From positions 62,001 through 126,000 of the forward strand of contig CBDCHC010000008.1 of the NCBI GenBank assembly GCA_965217075.1: a stretch of 64,000 nt of DNA, in the 5' to 3' direction. The notes beneath the pieces were generated by a model that saw nothing but the letters and a program-made list of their open reading frames with translations, was not told the origin of the DNA and did not search any database. Source of the DNA: CBDCHC01 sp965217075 (GTDB lineage Bacteria; Pseudomonadota; Gammaproteobacteria; PS1; Pseudothioglobaceae). Made by a program: the position numbers and the translations under genes. This document shows positions 1 to 8,048 of this stretch, in pieces (position 1 is the stretch's first letter; every line of letters starts with the position of its first letter).

Positions 1-2
1 AA

Positions 3-800
3 AAGAAAGCTGTATTAGGTAATGTTTTTAATAATTTTAATAAGCAAAATAAAACCTCGGAATCGACCAAAAAAATACTAGAGCTTGTATTAAACAAAGA
101 TAAAGAAGACAAATTGTTAGAAATCTTGGGAAAGTTTAATATTGAATGTTCAGCCCCAATAGATGAAAAATATTATTCAAATCTAAGGCAACAATACTGC
201 AAACATATACCAGAAGACAATCAAGATAATTATATAAGTGCACTAATGGGCTATCTTATCTCTCCAGAAGTCAGTAATAATAAAGTTGCGTGGGAAATTA
301 CCTACGCTGATTTTAGTCAAAAAACTAGAACCTTAACGGAAACACATGGACAAAATGCGACTATTTTCCCTAATGGTGCCAATCCTTTGGAAGAAGAAAG
401 TAATCATTGTTCAAATTATCCATTTGTTAGAAAAATTGAGGATATAGAATATCAAGAGGTTATCTCTGAGGCAATATCGGATTTTATCCGCACAAGAAGT
501 GTTATAAACAATGAATTAAAACAATATCAATTTAACAAAATAGACTATGAAAACTATGAAAATAATATTCATAAAAAATATATTGCAAATTATAGAGAAT
601 CATTAAGAAATACAAATATTCAAGACACGATTAAAGATTCTAAAAATTTTTATGACAAAGTTACTGGACAAGAATCTCCAATATTTAGAAACTTTAACGA
701 CACTCCTATTTATTTCAAAAATGGCCTTTTGCACGAAATGGCAAATGATGAAAAAAATATTGATAAAGTAGTGTGGAAATTAAAGGCAGAAGATGAGTAA
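3..800 (+). CDS. ABC-3C system effector-side protein, C-terminal part (5' truncated by window)
   Basis: The frame is open from the left edge (first complete codon at 3), so the true start and any N-terminal effector domain lie outside the window. The TTG at 114 is unlikely to be the real start. What remains is about 265 residues: charged and helical, with a segment rich in Arg/Tyr/Asn around a DFIRTRSV motif and a terminal LLHEMANDEK stretch. I read this as the C-terminal domain that ties effectors of ABC three-component (ABC-3C) systems to their ATPase. The main support is context: an 8-bp overlap with a small middle gene, which in turn overlaps a DUF3732-type ABC ATPase by ATGA. In known ABC-3C loci the missing N-terminus carries the toxic domain (nuclease, peptidase or similar), so the effector type cannot be told here. 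The family call rests on recollection of the domain pattern, not on a search. Confidence 0.6.
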   Translation, partial: KKAVLGNVFNNFNKQNKTSESTKKILELVLNKDKEDKLLEILGKFNIECSAPIDEKYYSNLRQQYCKHIPEDNQDNYISALMGYLISPEVSNNKVAWEITYADFSQKTRTLTETHGQNATIFPNGANPLEEESNHCSNYPFVRKIEDIEYQEVISEAISDFIRTRSVINNELKQYQFNKIDYENYENNIHKKYIANYRESLRNTNIQDTIKDSKNFYDKVTGQESPIFRNFNDTPIYFKNGLLHEMANDEKNIDKVVWKLKAEDE

Positions 801-1254
801 ATATATAGACAGCACTTATAAAATACATAATAATGTTTTTATATTCACCCCTTTGATTGTGAATTTTTATACATCCCTTGAGGTTACTGAAAAAAATATA
901 TTATTGGCTTATTTGGTATTGCCTATGGTGCTATATAAAGATAGTTGTAATACTTTGAAATCAGTAAATGTAAATAGTTCAATTCACACCTACAGAAATA
1001 AAAAAGATAACTTATTTGGGTTGCCAGAAAGAGTGCAAGATTATAAAGAAATAACTAACAATTGTTTGCAATACGCGTTTGATCAAAAATGGCTGAAAGT
1101 CACTGATAATTTGTCAGTAGAGATACTGGAAGAGCAAAGCAATATGGCTGATAATTTAGTCTTAAATTTTAAAGCCTCTTCTAATTTACATAAAGTATTT
1201 AGAGGTATGGATGTAGTTACAATTTATAAATTACTTGGAATAAAAAACTTATGA
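793..1254 (+). CDS. ABC-3C system middle component
   Basis: This is a small 153-residue protein lying between the effector-side gene (8-bp overlap) and the ABC ATPase (4-bp ATGA overlap), so the three are probably translated together. It has no signal peptide or catalytic motif. The N-terminal half has a NVFIFTPLIVNFYTS segment followed by a hydrophobic helix (ILLAYLVLPMVLY), and the C-terminal part is mixed alpha/beta. This size, position and FTPLIVNFY-like start resemble the middle-component proteins of ABC-3C systems, which probably link effector and ATPase. Such proteins are very divergent, so position in the operon is the main support. Confidence 0.6.
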   Translation: MSKYIDSTYKIHNNVFIFTPLIVNFYTSLEVTEKNILLAYLVLPMVLYKDSCNTLKSVNVNSSIHTYRNKKDNLFGLPERVQDYKEITNNCLQYAFDQKWLKVTDNLSVEILEEQSNMADNLVLNFKASSNLHKVFRGMDVVTIYKLLGIKNL

Positions 1255-3248
1255 ATAGTTATGTGAAATATATTGGTGCAGTAGATAATGATAACAACAT
1301 TCATTCTGTTGAATTTACAACTGGTGTAAATATTATCACTGGACGCTCATCAACGGGGAAAAGTGCAATGATTGAAATCTTTGATTATTGTTTTGGAAGC
1401 AGTGAATTTACTATACCATCAGGGGTTATTACAAGTACTGCTTGCTTGTATTTTGTGGTTATGGCTGTTAATAACGCATATATAGTTATTGGTAGAATTC
1501 CAAAGAAAAATAAAATTTTCTTAAAAAATGAGACTCAATTACCAGACATAAATTCTCTTATAAGAAAATACTTTGATGAAAGTTATTTTACGTCTGATTT
1601 TAAAAAGAATCTTGGGCTTGAATTTGGACTAGATATAGATAATACAGACACTGATTTAGAAGATAGGAAGTATAGAAGGAATAATAGCAAAAAAGGTAGG
1701 CCATCTGTCAGAAATATGACTTCTTTTTTATTGCAACATCAAAATTTAATAGCCAACAAACATTCAATTTTTTTTCGTTTTGATGAAAAAGAAAAAAGAG
1801 AGCAAGTGATAGATCAATTTAAAATATTTTCTGGATTGGTTGATGCTGAATATTTTTCTAAAAAACAAATGTTGGCAAATAAAGAAAGAGAGCTTAAAGG
1901 TCTAGCAAGGCAACAACAGGCGGATTCAGAAAGAGCCAATACAAACAAAATTACTATTAATAATCTATTAGAAGAATATTATTCAATTACTGGGAAACAA
2001 TTATTTGAAAATACTGTAAACGAAAGTATATTGACAGCTCCTGCGAACTATCTTAACAAAATGGAACAGGTCATGACCTTTATTGACTATGAATCAAATG
2101 CCTCACTAGATACTTTAGATAAATTAAACAAAGAATTAAATGGGTATAGATCTGAACATAGGGGTCTGCAATATAAACTTAACAATATAAAATCTTCAAT
2201 TAAATATGCAAATGATTATAAAAGTAATTTTTCATCCTCTAATGAGTCGATATTAAAAAATTTACCAACAGAATGTCCAATATGCCACTCAGAAAATGAC
2301 AAAATTTCAGAAGAAGCTGTGCAATTAAATGAGGCTATATTGTGGTTAAACGGTGAATTGTCAAATACAACGCCTTTAATAGATTCTTTTGTTAGCGATA
2401 GAGATGAAATAAGAGCAGAGATAACTCCAATTAAAAACAACATTGCTAACACCCAACAACAAATACTCAAGATAAAAGAAATCACAGATAAATTAAAACG
2501 AGATAAAAACCTTGAGGAACAAGCATTAAAGATTAGATTGAAAATTGAAAATTTTCTTGAAATGTTAATAGATAACAATCATCAAAACCACGATGAAGAA
2601 TTAAAAACATTAGAGCTTGAAATAAAACACTTAACAAGTGAAATCAATACAAAATATAATTTAACTAGCAAACTTAAAGAAGCTGAAAACATTATTAATA
2701 ATCGAATGAAAAAGATAGGTGAAAAGTTTGATTTTGAAAAGTCATACCAGCCAATTAATCTAAAATTTTCACTAGAAAGCTTTGATTTATGGCATCAACA
2801 GGAAAATAAAGAAAAAATTTATTTGCGTTCAATGGGTAGTGGAGCTAACTGGTTATATAGTCATTTAACTTTGTTTATGTCGATACAGTATTATTTTTGC
2901 TCACTAAAAGAAAAATCTTTATTGCCTTCTGTGTTATTTTTAGATCAACCAAGTCAAGTGTATTTCCCTACTTCAATAAAAGATAGTGCAGAGATATTTA
3001 ACGCAGAAGATCTTAAAAAAAATCAAGGTTATGAAAATGCTGTAGATGAAGATATAAGAGCTGTTACCAATTTATTCAATCAATTAGTAAGCCACTGTGA
3101 CGAAACAAGTAAAGATACTGGAACAACTCCACAAATTATTATTACTGACCATGCTGATAATTTAGAATTAGATAATGCAAAATTTGAAGATTTAGTTAAC
3201 GGCAGAAGGTGGAGAGCTGCAAATGATGGCTTTATAAAAACATTATGA
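1251..3248 (+). CDS. DUF3732-type ABC ATPase of an ABC-3C system
   Basis: This 665-residue SMC/Rad50-like ATPase is the probable sensor or motor of the three-gene conflict system. Visible motifs are Walker A GRSSTGKS (31-38), long charged helices on both sides of a CPIC pair (342-345) that resembles a zinc hook, an SMGSGANW signature-like loop (about 527-534), Walker B VLFLDQPS (561-568) and a switch-like ITDHAD (631-636). The LDQPS form of Walker B, replacing the usual LDEP, and the start SYVKYIGAVDNDNN are typical of the DUF3732 group. The stop codon overlaps the ATG of a 27-codon hsdR-like stub (ATGA at 3245-3248), so the operon once ran on into a restriction gene. It is intact and less AT-rich than the cellular genes downstream, consistent with transfer. 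Confidence 0.72.
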   Translation: MNSYVKYIGAVDNDNNIHSVEFTTGVNIITGRSSTGKSAMIEIFDYCFGSSEFTIPSGVITSTACLYFVVMAVNNAYIVIGRIPKKNKIFLKNETQLPDINSLIRKYFDESYFTSDFKKNLGLEFGLDIDNTDTDLEDRKYRRNNSKKGRPSVRNMTSFLLQHQNLIANKHSIFFRFDEKEKREQVIDQFKIFSGLVDAEYFSKKQMLANKERELKGLARQQQADSERANTNKITINNLLEEYYSITGKQLFENTVNESILTAPANYLNKMEQVMTFIDYESNASLDTLDKLNKELNGYRSEHRGLQYKLNNIKSSIKYANDYKSNFSSSNESILKNLPTECPICHSENDKISEEAVQLNEAILWLNGELSNTTPLIDSFVSDRDEIRAEITPIKNNIANTQQQILKIKEITDKLKRDKNLEEQALKIRLKIENFLEMLIDNNHQNHDEELKTLELEIKHLTSEINTKYNLTSKLKEAENIINNRMKKIGEKFDFEKSYQPINLKFSLESFDLWHQQENKEKIYLRSMGSGANWLYSHLTLFMSIQYYFCSLKEKSLLPSVLFLDQPSQVYFPTSIKDSAEIFNAEDLKKNQGYENAVDEDIRAVTNLFNQLVSHCDETSKDTGTTPQIIITDHADNLELDNAKFEDLVNGRRWRAANDGFIKTL

Positions 3249-3328
3249 AATTTACAGAAGCAAAATTAGAACAGGCTTTTATTGAGCTTTTAGACAATGA
3301 AGGTCTTTTAAGTGGAAATGCTCAATGA
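3245..3328 (+). pseudogene. Stub of an hsdR start (27 codons)
   Basis: This short frame has ATGA junctions at both ends: its ATG overlaps the stop of the ABC ATPase, and its TGA overlaps the ATG of the rhuM fragment. It encodes KFTEAKLEQAFIELLDNEG and then unrelated residues. The first part closely matches KFSEAKLEQVFIELLEVED near the N-terminus of the intact HsdR at 4024. Nucleotide identity is only partial, so it is not a recent duplicate. It looks like the start of a different hsdR allele, cut off when the rhuM and four-helix-bundle genes or a second hsdR were recombined in. It might still act as a coupling peptide between cistrons. Confidence 0.6.
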
Positions 3329-3666
3329 AAAACCTCCCGCTCATCATCTACCAAACCGAAGACGGGAAAGTCAAAATAGAGACGCATTTTGAAAATGAGA
3401 CAGTATGGCTAAATATTGACCAAATAGCAGAACTGTTTCAAAAATCCCGTTCTACCATTAATGAGCATATTCTCAATACCTATAAAGAAAATGAACTGGA
3501 AAAAGAGCCCACCATGAGAAAAATCGGAAATTCCGATTTTTCTACCAAACCCACTAATTTTTACAATCTTGATGTTGTTATTTCGGTTGGCTATAGGGTG
3601 AAATCCCACAGAGGTGTACATTTTAGAAAATGGGCAACAAATTTAATTATGAGTGATAAATTATGA
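3325..3666 (+). pseudogene. RhuM-family protein, N-terminal fragment
   Basis: The 113 residues match the start of RhuM-family (virulence-associated) proteins: IYQTEDGKVKIETHFENETVWLN, a winged-helix-like QIAELFQKSRSTINEHI, then FYNLDVVISVGYRVKS and FRKWAT. The family is normally around 300 residues or more. Here the homology stops just after FRKWAT and is followed by eight unrelated residues and TGA. The ATG of the four-helix-bundle gene overlaps that stop. RhuM genes are frequent passengers inside type I restriction loci. The missing C-terminus suggests it is dead, although the DNA-binding-like N-terminus could still be made. Confidence 0.7.
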
Positions 3667-4034
3667 ATGCTGAATTGAAGATAACAGATAGAACTTTTGA
3701 ATTTGCAATTCGAATTATTCGCTTATGTCAATATTTAGAAAAATAAGACAGTGTGTCCCGAACTCTTGCAAATCAATTATTGCGTTCAGGCACTTCAATT
3801 GGAGCAAACACGGAAGAAGCACAAGCAGGACAAAGTAAAGCTGATTTTATTGCCAAAATGTTGATAGCGAGAAAAGAATCAAGAGAAACACTCTTCTGGC
3901 TAAGACTTTTAAAGGCAACTAATTTAGTTGATGAAAATATGATTAGTGAAATTATTAAAGAATCTGACGAATTAGTAAGAATATTAACAAGCATTGTAAA
4001 AACTTCTCAAAAAGGTAAAAATAATGGGAAATAA
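3663..4034 (+). pseudogene. Four-helix-bundle protein (23S rRNA IVP-like), in-frame stop
   Basis: Read from ATG 3663 the frame gives NAELKITDRTFEFAIRIIRL, then a TAA at 3744-3746, then continues in the same frame as SVSRTLANQLLRSGTSIGAN and EEAQAGQSKADF to 4034. This is the standard four-helix-bundle/S23 intervening-sequence family pattern of about 120 residues. One substitution (for example CAA to TAA) explains the stop. Translation could restart at GTG 3753 and give a 93-residue product lacking the first helix. The gene overlaps the hsdR start by 11 bp. Such genes often travel within type I restriction loci, particularly in Bacteroidetes. Confidence 0.72.
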
Positions 4035-7000
4035 AACTATCCAAAATTCATCATTGAAAACTCATCATTCAAAATTCAGCGAAGCGAAACTGGAACAAGT
4101 TTTTATAGAGCTTTTAGAAGTTGAAGATTTTCCACATTTCTTGGGTAACACTATTTCCCGAACAGATGATGAAGTTTTAATTGAGGAAGATTTAAAAAAC
4201 TATTTGTTTAATCGTTATAAAAAAGAACAACTTACCGAAATAGAAACCCAATCTATTATTCTTCAACTAAAAACGCTTTCTTCTGCTGACCTTTACGAGA
4301 GCAACAAAATAATAATGCGTTGGTTGGCAGATGGATTTATTTTAAAAAGAGAAGACAGAAAACAAAAAGATATTCATATTGAACTGATTGATTATTCAGG
4401 ACTTTCACCACAAACACAAAGTCGTGATTTAGATAATATTGTAGCCGAGCAACAAGCCAAATATGGCAAAGACCACAATATCTATAAATTTATAAATCAA
4501 TTGGAGATTGTTGGTACAGAAAAACGAATTCCTGATGGCATAATTTACATAAATGGTTTACCAATTGTTGTTTTTGAATTTAAATCTGCCATTAGAGAAG
4601 AAGCCACAATTCATAATGCTTTTGAGCAATTAACCATTCGCTACAAAAGAGATATTCCCGAACTTTTTAAATACAATGCCTTTTGCGTAATAAGTGATGG
4701 TGTAAATAATAAAGCAGGTTCATTTTTCACTCCTTACGAATTTTATTATGCTTGGCGTAGAGTTGCAGGATTGGCAAAAGATGTAGATGGCATTGATAGT
4801 ATGTTTACCCTTGTTCAAGGAATGCTAAATCAAAACAGACTAAAAGACATAATTCAAAACTTTATTTACATTCCTGATACTTCAAAACAGAGTGAGAAAA
4901 TAGTTTGTCGTTATCCTCAATACTACGCAGCACGCGCACTATACGAGAATATTAAAAAAGCCGAAAAACCTGATGGAGATGGGAAAGGCGGAACTTATTT
5001 TGGTGCAACTGGAAGCGGTAAAAGTTTTACAATGTTGTATCTCACTCGCCTACTAATGAAAAGTGAACATTTTGAAAGTCCAACCATTGTACTCATAACT
5101 GACAGAACAGATTTGGACGACCAACTCTCGGGGCAATTTACCAATGCTAAAACGTTTATTGGAGACAATAATGTAAAAAGTGTGGAAAGCAGGGCCGAGT
5201 TAAGAACCTTGCTTCAAGGCAGAAAAAGCGGTGGCGTTTTCTTAACTACCATTCACAAATTCACAGAAGACACAGAATTACTAACCGAAAGAACAAACGT
5301 AATTTGTATTTCAGATGAAGCACATAGAAGTCAAACCAATTTAGACCAAAAAGTAGTCGTTACCTCTAAAGGCGTAAAAAAGACTTTTGGTTTTGCAAAA
5401 TACCTTCACGATTCGTTACCTAATGCAACTTTTGTAGGGTTTACAGGAACACCAATTGATGCAACATTAGATGTTTTTGGGAAAGTGGTGGATAGCTACA
5501 CAATGACCGAATCTGTAAGAGATGAAATTACTGTACGGCTTGTTTATGAAGGACGAGCAGCCAAAGTCGCTTTGCATAATGGCGAATTAGAGAAAATTGA
5601 AAAGTATTATGAAGAAGCTGCACAAGAAGGTGCTAACGAATACCAAATAGAAGAAAGTAAAAAGGTAACTGCCACAATGAATTCTATTTTGGGCGACCCT
5701 GACCGTTTACTGAAATTAGCAGAAGATTTTGTAAAGCATTATGATAATCGAGTTTCTGAAGGTGCAACAGTAAAAGGAAAGGCAATGTTTGTTTGTAGTA
5801 GTCGTGAAATTGGCTATAACTTTTATAAAAATGTAATTGCTATAAAACCTGAGTGGGCAGAAATAAGAGTTGCAGAAGAAGAAGGAGCAGAACTTAGCGA
5901 TAAAGATAAAAGGGAAATCAAGCCAATGGAGCGTATCAAAATGATAATGACCAGAGGAGTCGACGACCCAAAAGAGATGTACGACTTACTCGGTACAAAA
6001 GATTATCGAAAAGAATTAGACAGACAGTTTAAAAACGAAAAATCCAATTTCAAAATTGCCATTGTAGTTGATATGTGGCTAACTGGTTTTGATGTTCCCT
6101 TTTTAGATTCAATCTATATTGACAAACCAATTAGACAACACAATTTAATTCAAACTATTTCACGAGTAAACAGAAAGTTCAAAGGAAAAAACAAAGGATT
6201 AGTTGTTGATTACATTGGAATTAAAAAAGCAATGAATCTTGCTTTAGCTAAATACAATAAAGGTGAAAGAGAAAACTTTGAGGATATTAAAGAATCCTTG
6301 ATTGTTGTTAGAAATCATTTGGATTTATTAGCCAAAGTCTTTCACAAATTTGACAATTCAAAATATTTTGGTGGTTCTGCATTAGAGCAGTTAAATATGC
6401 TGAATATGGCTGCCGAATATGTACAATTGACCAAAGAGCTTGAAACTCGTTTTATGGGCTTGGTAAAACGATTAAAAGCAGCTTATGATATTTGTGCAGG
6501 AAGTGAACAATTAACACAAGAAGAAAGAGATTTTACTCATTTCTATTTAGCTGTTCGCTCAATCATTTTTAAACTTACAAAAGGAAATGCACCCGACACA
6601 GCACAAATGAACACCAAAGTTCGAGAAATGATAAAAGACGCCTTGGAAAGTGATGGAGTACAAGAAATATTTAAACTTGGAAGTGAAGCAGAAAACGAAC
6701 AAGACCTTTTTGATAAAGATTATTTAGCAAAAATCGACAAGATAAAATTGCCGAACACTAAAATAAAATTACTCCAACAACTCTTAGCAAAAGCCATTGG
6801 AGAAATAAAGAAAGTCAATAAAGTAAAAGGAACCAATTTTTCAAAAAAAATGCAATCTTTGGTGGAGAAATACAATGAAAGAAAAGAGGATGATGTTTTG
6901 CGTAGTGAAGTTTATGAGGAAATGGCAGAACATTTGACAAACCTGATTTGGGAAGTGCAGAAAGAATTCTCAGCAGGGGATGAATTAGGAATTGATTTTG

Positions 7001-7284
7001 AGGAAAAAGCCTTTTACGATATTCTGAAAGAATTATGCGTAAAATATGACTTCAAATATCCAGAGGACAAACTAATTGAATTGGCAAAAGCTGTAAAGGA
7101 CTTAGTAGATGGACAAGCTAAATTCCCTGACTGGAGTAAACGAGAGGATATAAAATCAGCCCTAAAAGTTGGGTTAATTTTATTGCTTGATAAGTATGGT
7201 TATCCGCCAGTAGAAAGGGATGAAGTTTATAAAGATATTTTTGAACAAGCAGAGAATTTTAAAAAATACCAAGTAAAAACATAA
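4024..7284 (+). CDS. hsdR: Type I restriction enzyme, R (motor/nuclease) subunit
   Basis: This 1086-residue protein is full length for HsdR. The N-terminal nuclease domain has the PD-(D/E)xK elements PDG (170-172) and EFK (185-187). The helicase motor has Walker A GATGSGKS (327-334), DEAH (431-434), TGTP (474-477) and a motif VI-like QTISRVNR. It cleaves unmethylated DNA after ATP-driven translocation in complex with HsdM and HsdS. Neither partner is in the window; they may lie left of position 1. The first 17 residues come from a TCATCATT-repeat linker, and family homology begins at KFSEAKLEQ. The gene is visibly richer in G+C than the genes after 7.5 kb, which suggests horizontal acquisition, perhaps from Bacteroidetes. 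Confidence 0.93.
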   Translation: MGNKTIQNSSLKTHHSKFSEAKLEQVFIELLEVEDFPHFLGNTISRTDDEVLIEEDLKNYLFNRYKKEQLTEIETQSIILQLKTLSSADLYESNKIIMRWLADGFILKREDRKQKDIHIELIDYSGLSPQTQSRDLDNIVAEQQAKYGKDHNIYKFINQLEIVGTEKRIPDGIIYINGLPIVVFEFKSAIREEATIHNAFEQLTIRYKRDIPELFKYNAFCVISDGVNNKAGSFFTPYEFYYAWRRVAGLAKDVDGIDSMFTLVQGMLNQNRLKDIIQNFIYIPDTSKQSEKIVCRYPQYYAARALYENIKKAEKPDGDGKGGTYFGATGSGKSFTMLYLTRLLMKSEHFESPTIVLITDRTDLDDQLSGQFTNAKTFIGDNNVKSVESRAELRTLLQGRKSGGVFLTTIHKFTEDTELLTERTNVICISDEAHRSQTNLDQKVVVTSKGVKKTFGFAKYLHDSLPNATFVGFTGTPIDATLDVFGKVVDSYTMTESVRDEITVRLVYEGRAAKVALHNGELEKIEKYYEEAAQEGANEYQIEESKKVTATMNSILGDPDRLLKLAEDFVKHYDNRVSEGATVKGKAMFVCSSREIGYNFYKNVIAIKPEWAEIRVAEEEGAELSDKDKREIKPMERIKMIMTRGVDDPKEMYDLLGTKDYRKELDRQFKNEKSNFKIAIVVDMWLTGFDVPFLDSIYIDKPIRQHNLIQTISRVNRKFKGKNKGLVVDYIGIKKAMNLALAKYNKGERENFEDIKESLIVVRNHLDLLAKVFHKFDNSKYFGGSALEQLNMLNMAAEYVQLTKELETRFMGLVKRLKAAYDICAGSEQLTQEERDFTHFYLAVRSIIFKLTKGNAPDTAQMNTKVREMIKDALESDGVQEIFKLGSEAENEQDLFDKDYLAKIDKIKLPNTKIKLLQQLLAKAIGEIKKVNKVKGTNFSKKMQSLVEKYNERKEDDVLRSEVYEEMAEHLTNLIWEVQKEFSAGDELGIDFEEKAFYDILKELCVKYDFKYPEDKLIELAKAVKDLVDGQAKFPDWSKREDIKSALKVGLILLLDKYGYPPVERDEVYKDIFEQAENFKKYQVKT
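4043..4078 (+). repeat. Short direct-repeat linker at the hsdR start
   Basis: TCATCATT occurs at 4048-4055 and 4062-4069 (14-bp period), and AAAATTCA occurs at 4043-4050 and 4071-4078. The repeats encode the non-homologous N-terminal tail of HsdR. From memory, comparable linkers are common beside four-helix-bundle/IVP genes in Bacteroidetes, so this may mark the edge of that mobile module. Confidence 0.5.
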
Positions 7285-7533
7285 TAAAAAATCTTTAATA
7301 ATATTGTAAACAGGGAATTTAGGGAAAACATACCGCTATAACGACATTGAAAAATCAAAAAAATAGTCAGTTTCTAGTAAAAATAACATATTTTTTACAA
7401 TTTCTCTGATAAATTCCTTGTTTTAGGTGGAATGCCATAATTAGATGATGGTTGGAATAGTAAAATTCATACACCACCACTTTAACCTAATAAAATCTTC
7501 GTTATTATATTTTTATCACTTAAAGTTTAATAT
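7285..7533. other. Intergenic right border of the defence island
   Basis: These 249 bases separate hsdR from the rhodanese gene and the two genes converge here. Base composition falls to that of the native chromosome within this stretch. Short open stretches on the minus strand (around 7380-7480) faintly resemble the end of a transposase, but are too short to call. I see no clear terminator hairpin, tRNA or attachment repeat. Confidence 0.4.
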
Positions 7534-7947
7534 TTAACACTGCTCCCATGGTAAACCATCATAAGTCCAGCCATTTATATTGCCTCGTTGTTTTAAATTA
7601 TCTAAATCACCTTCAAAACCTGTAGTAATATGAGCAACATTTTTAAATCCTTTTTTGATTAAAATATTGCCTGCATCTAATGATCGATTACCCGAACGAC
7701 AAATCAAAATAATTTCAGTTTCTAATGGAGAAGATTTGCCAGTTAATAATGCTGAAACTGCATGGCAAAATAATCTAGGGTTGGCTTCCCATTCAGGCTC
7801 ATCCATCCATGGCAATAAAATACTACCTAGTGGATGACCAACAAATTTATACTCTACACAAGAACGCACATCTAAAAATAAAATATCTTTATCTACTTGT
7901 ATTTTGTTATATGCATTTTTTGGCTTTAATTCAGCAACTATATTCAT
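7534..7947 (-). CDS. Rhodanese-domain protein
   Basis: A 137-residue single-domain rhodanese. The active-site loop is CRSGNRS with the catalytic Cys at 83, preceded by the conserved DVRSCVEY segment, which is close to the usual CH2A motif. It would carry sulfane sulfur as a Cys persulfide. There is no signal peptide, so it is probably cytoplasmic. A clear Shine-Dalgarno (AGGAGAAG) precedes the ATG. It is the last gene on the strand that carries cbbM-cbbQ-cbbO. In a sulfur oxidiser it may take part in sulfur trafficking, but the substrate cannot be read from the sequence. Confidence 0.88.
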   Translation of the reverse strand: MNIVAELKPKNAYNKIQVDKDILFLDVRSCVEYKFVGHPLGSILLPWMDEPEWEANPRLFCHAVSALLTGKSSPLETEIILICRSGNRSLDAGNILIKKGFKNVAHITTGFEGDLDNLKQRGNINGWTYDGLPWEQC

Positions 7948-8048
7948 TCTTCTCCTATTTAATCTAAAGATATTAAAACATTTAAATACATTATATAACT
8001 TTTTTTATAAATTATGTATGGAGTTATAAAATTATTTAAATCAATATT

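Noticed and set aside
3744..3746. TAA as a reassigned or recoded codon
   Set aside because: Other genes in the window use TAA as a normal stop; a simple nonsense mutation is enough.
7380..7490. Minus-strand fragments faintly like the end of a transposase (YYSNHHLIMAF-like)
   Set aside because: Too short, no second motif, no inverted repeats and stops in every frame; chance similarity in AT-rich DNA is likely.
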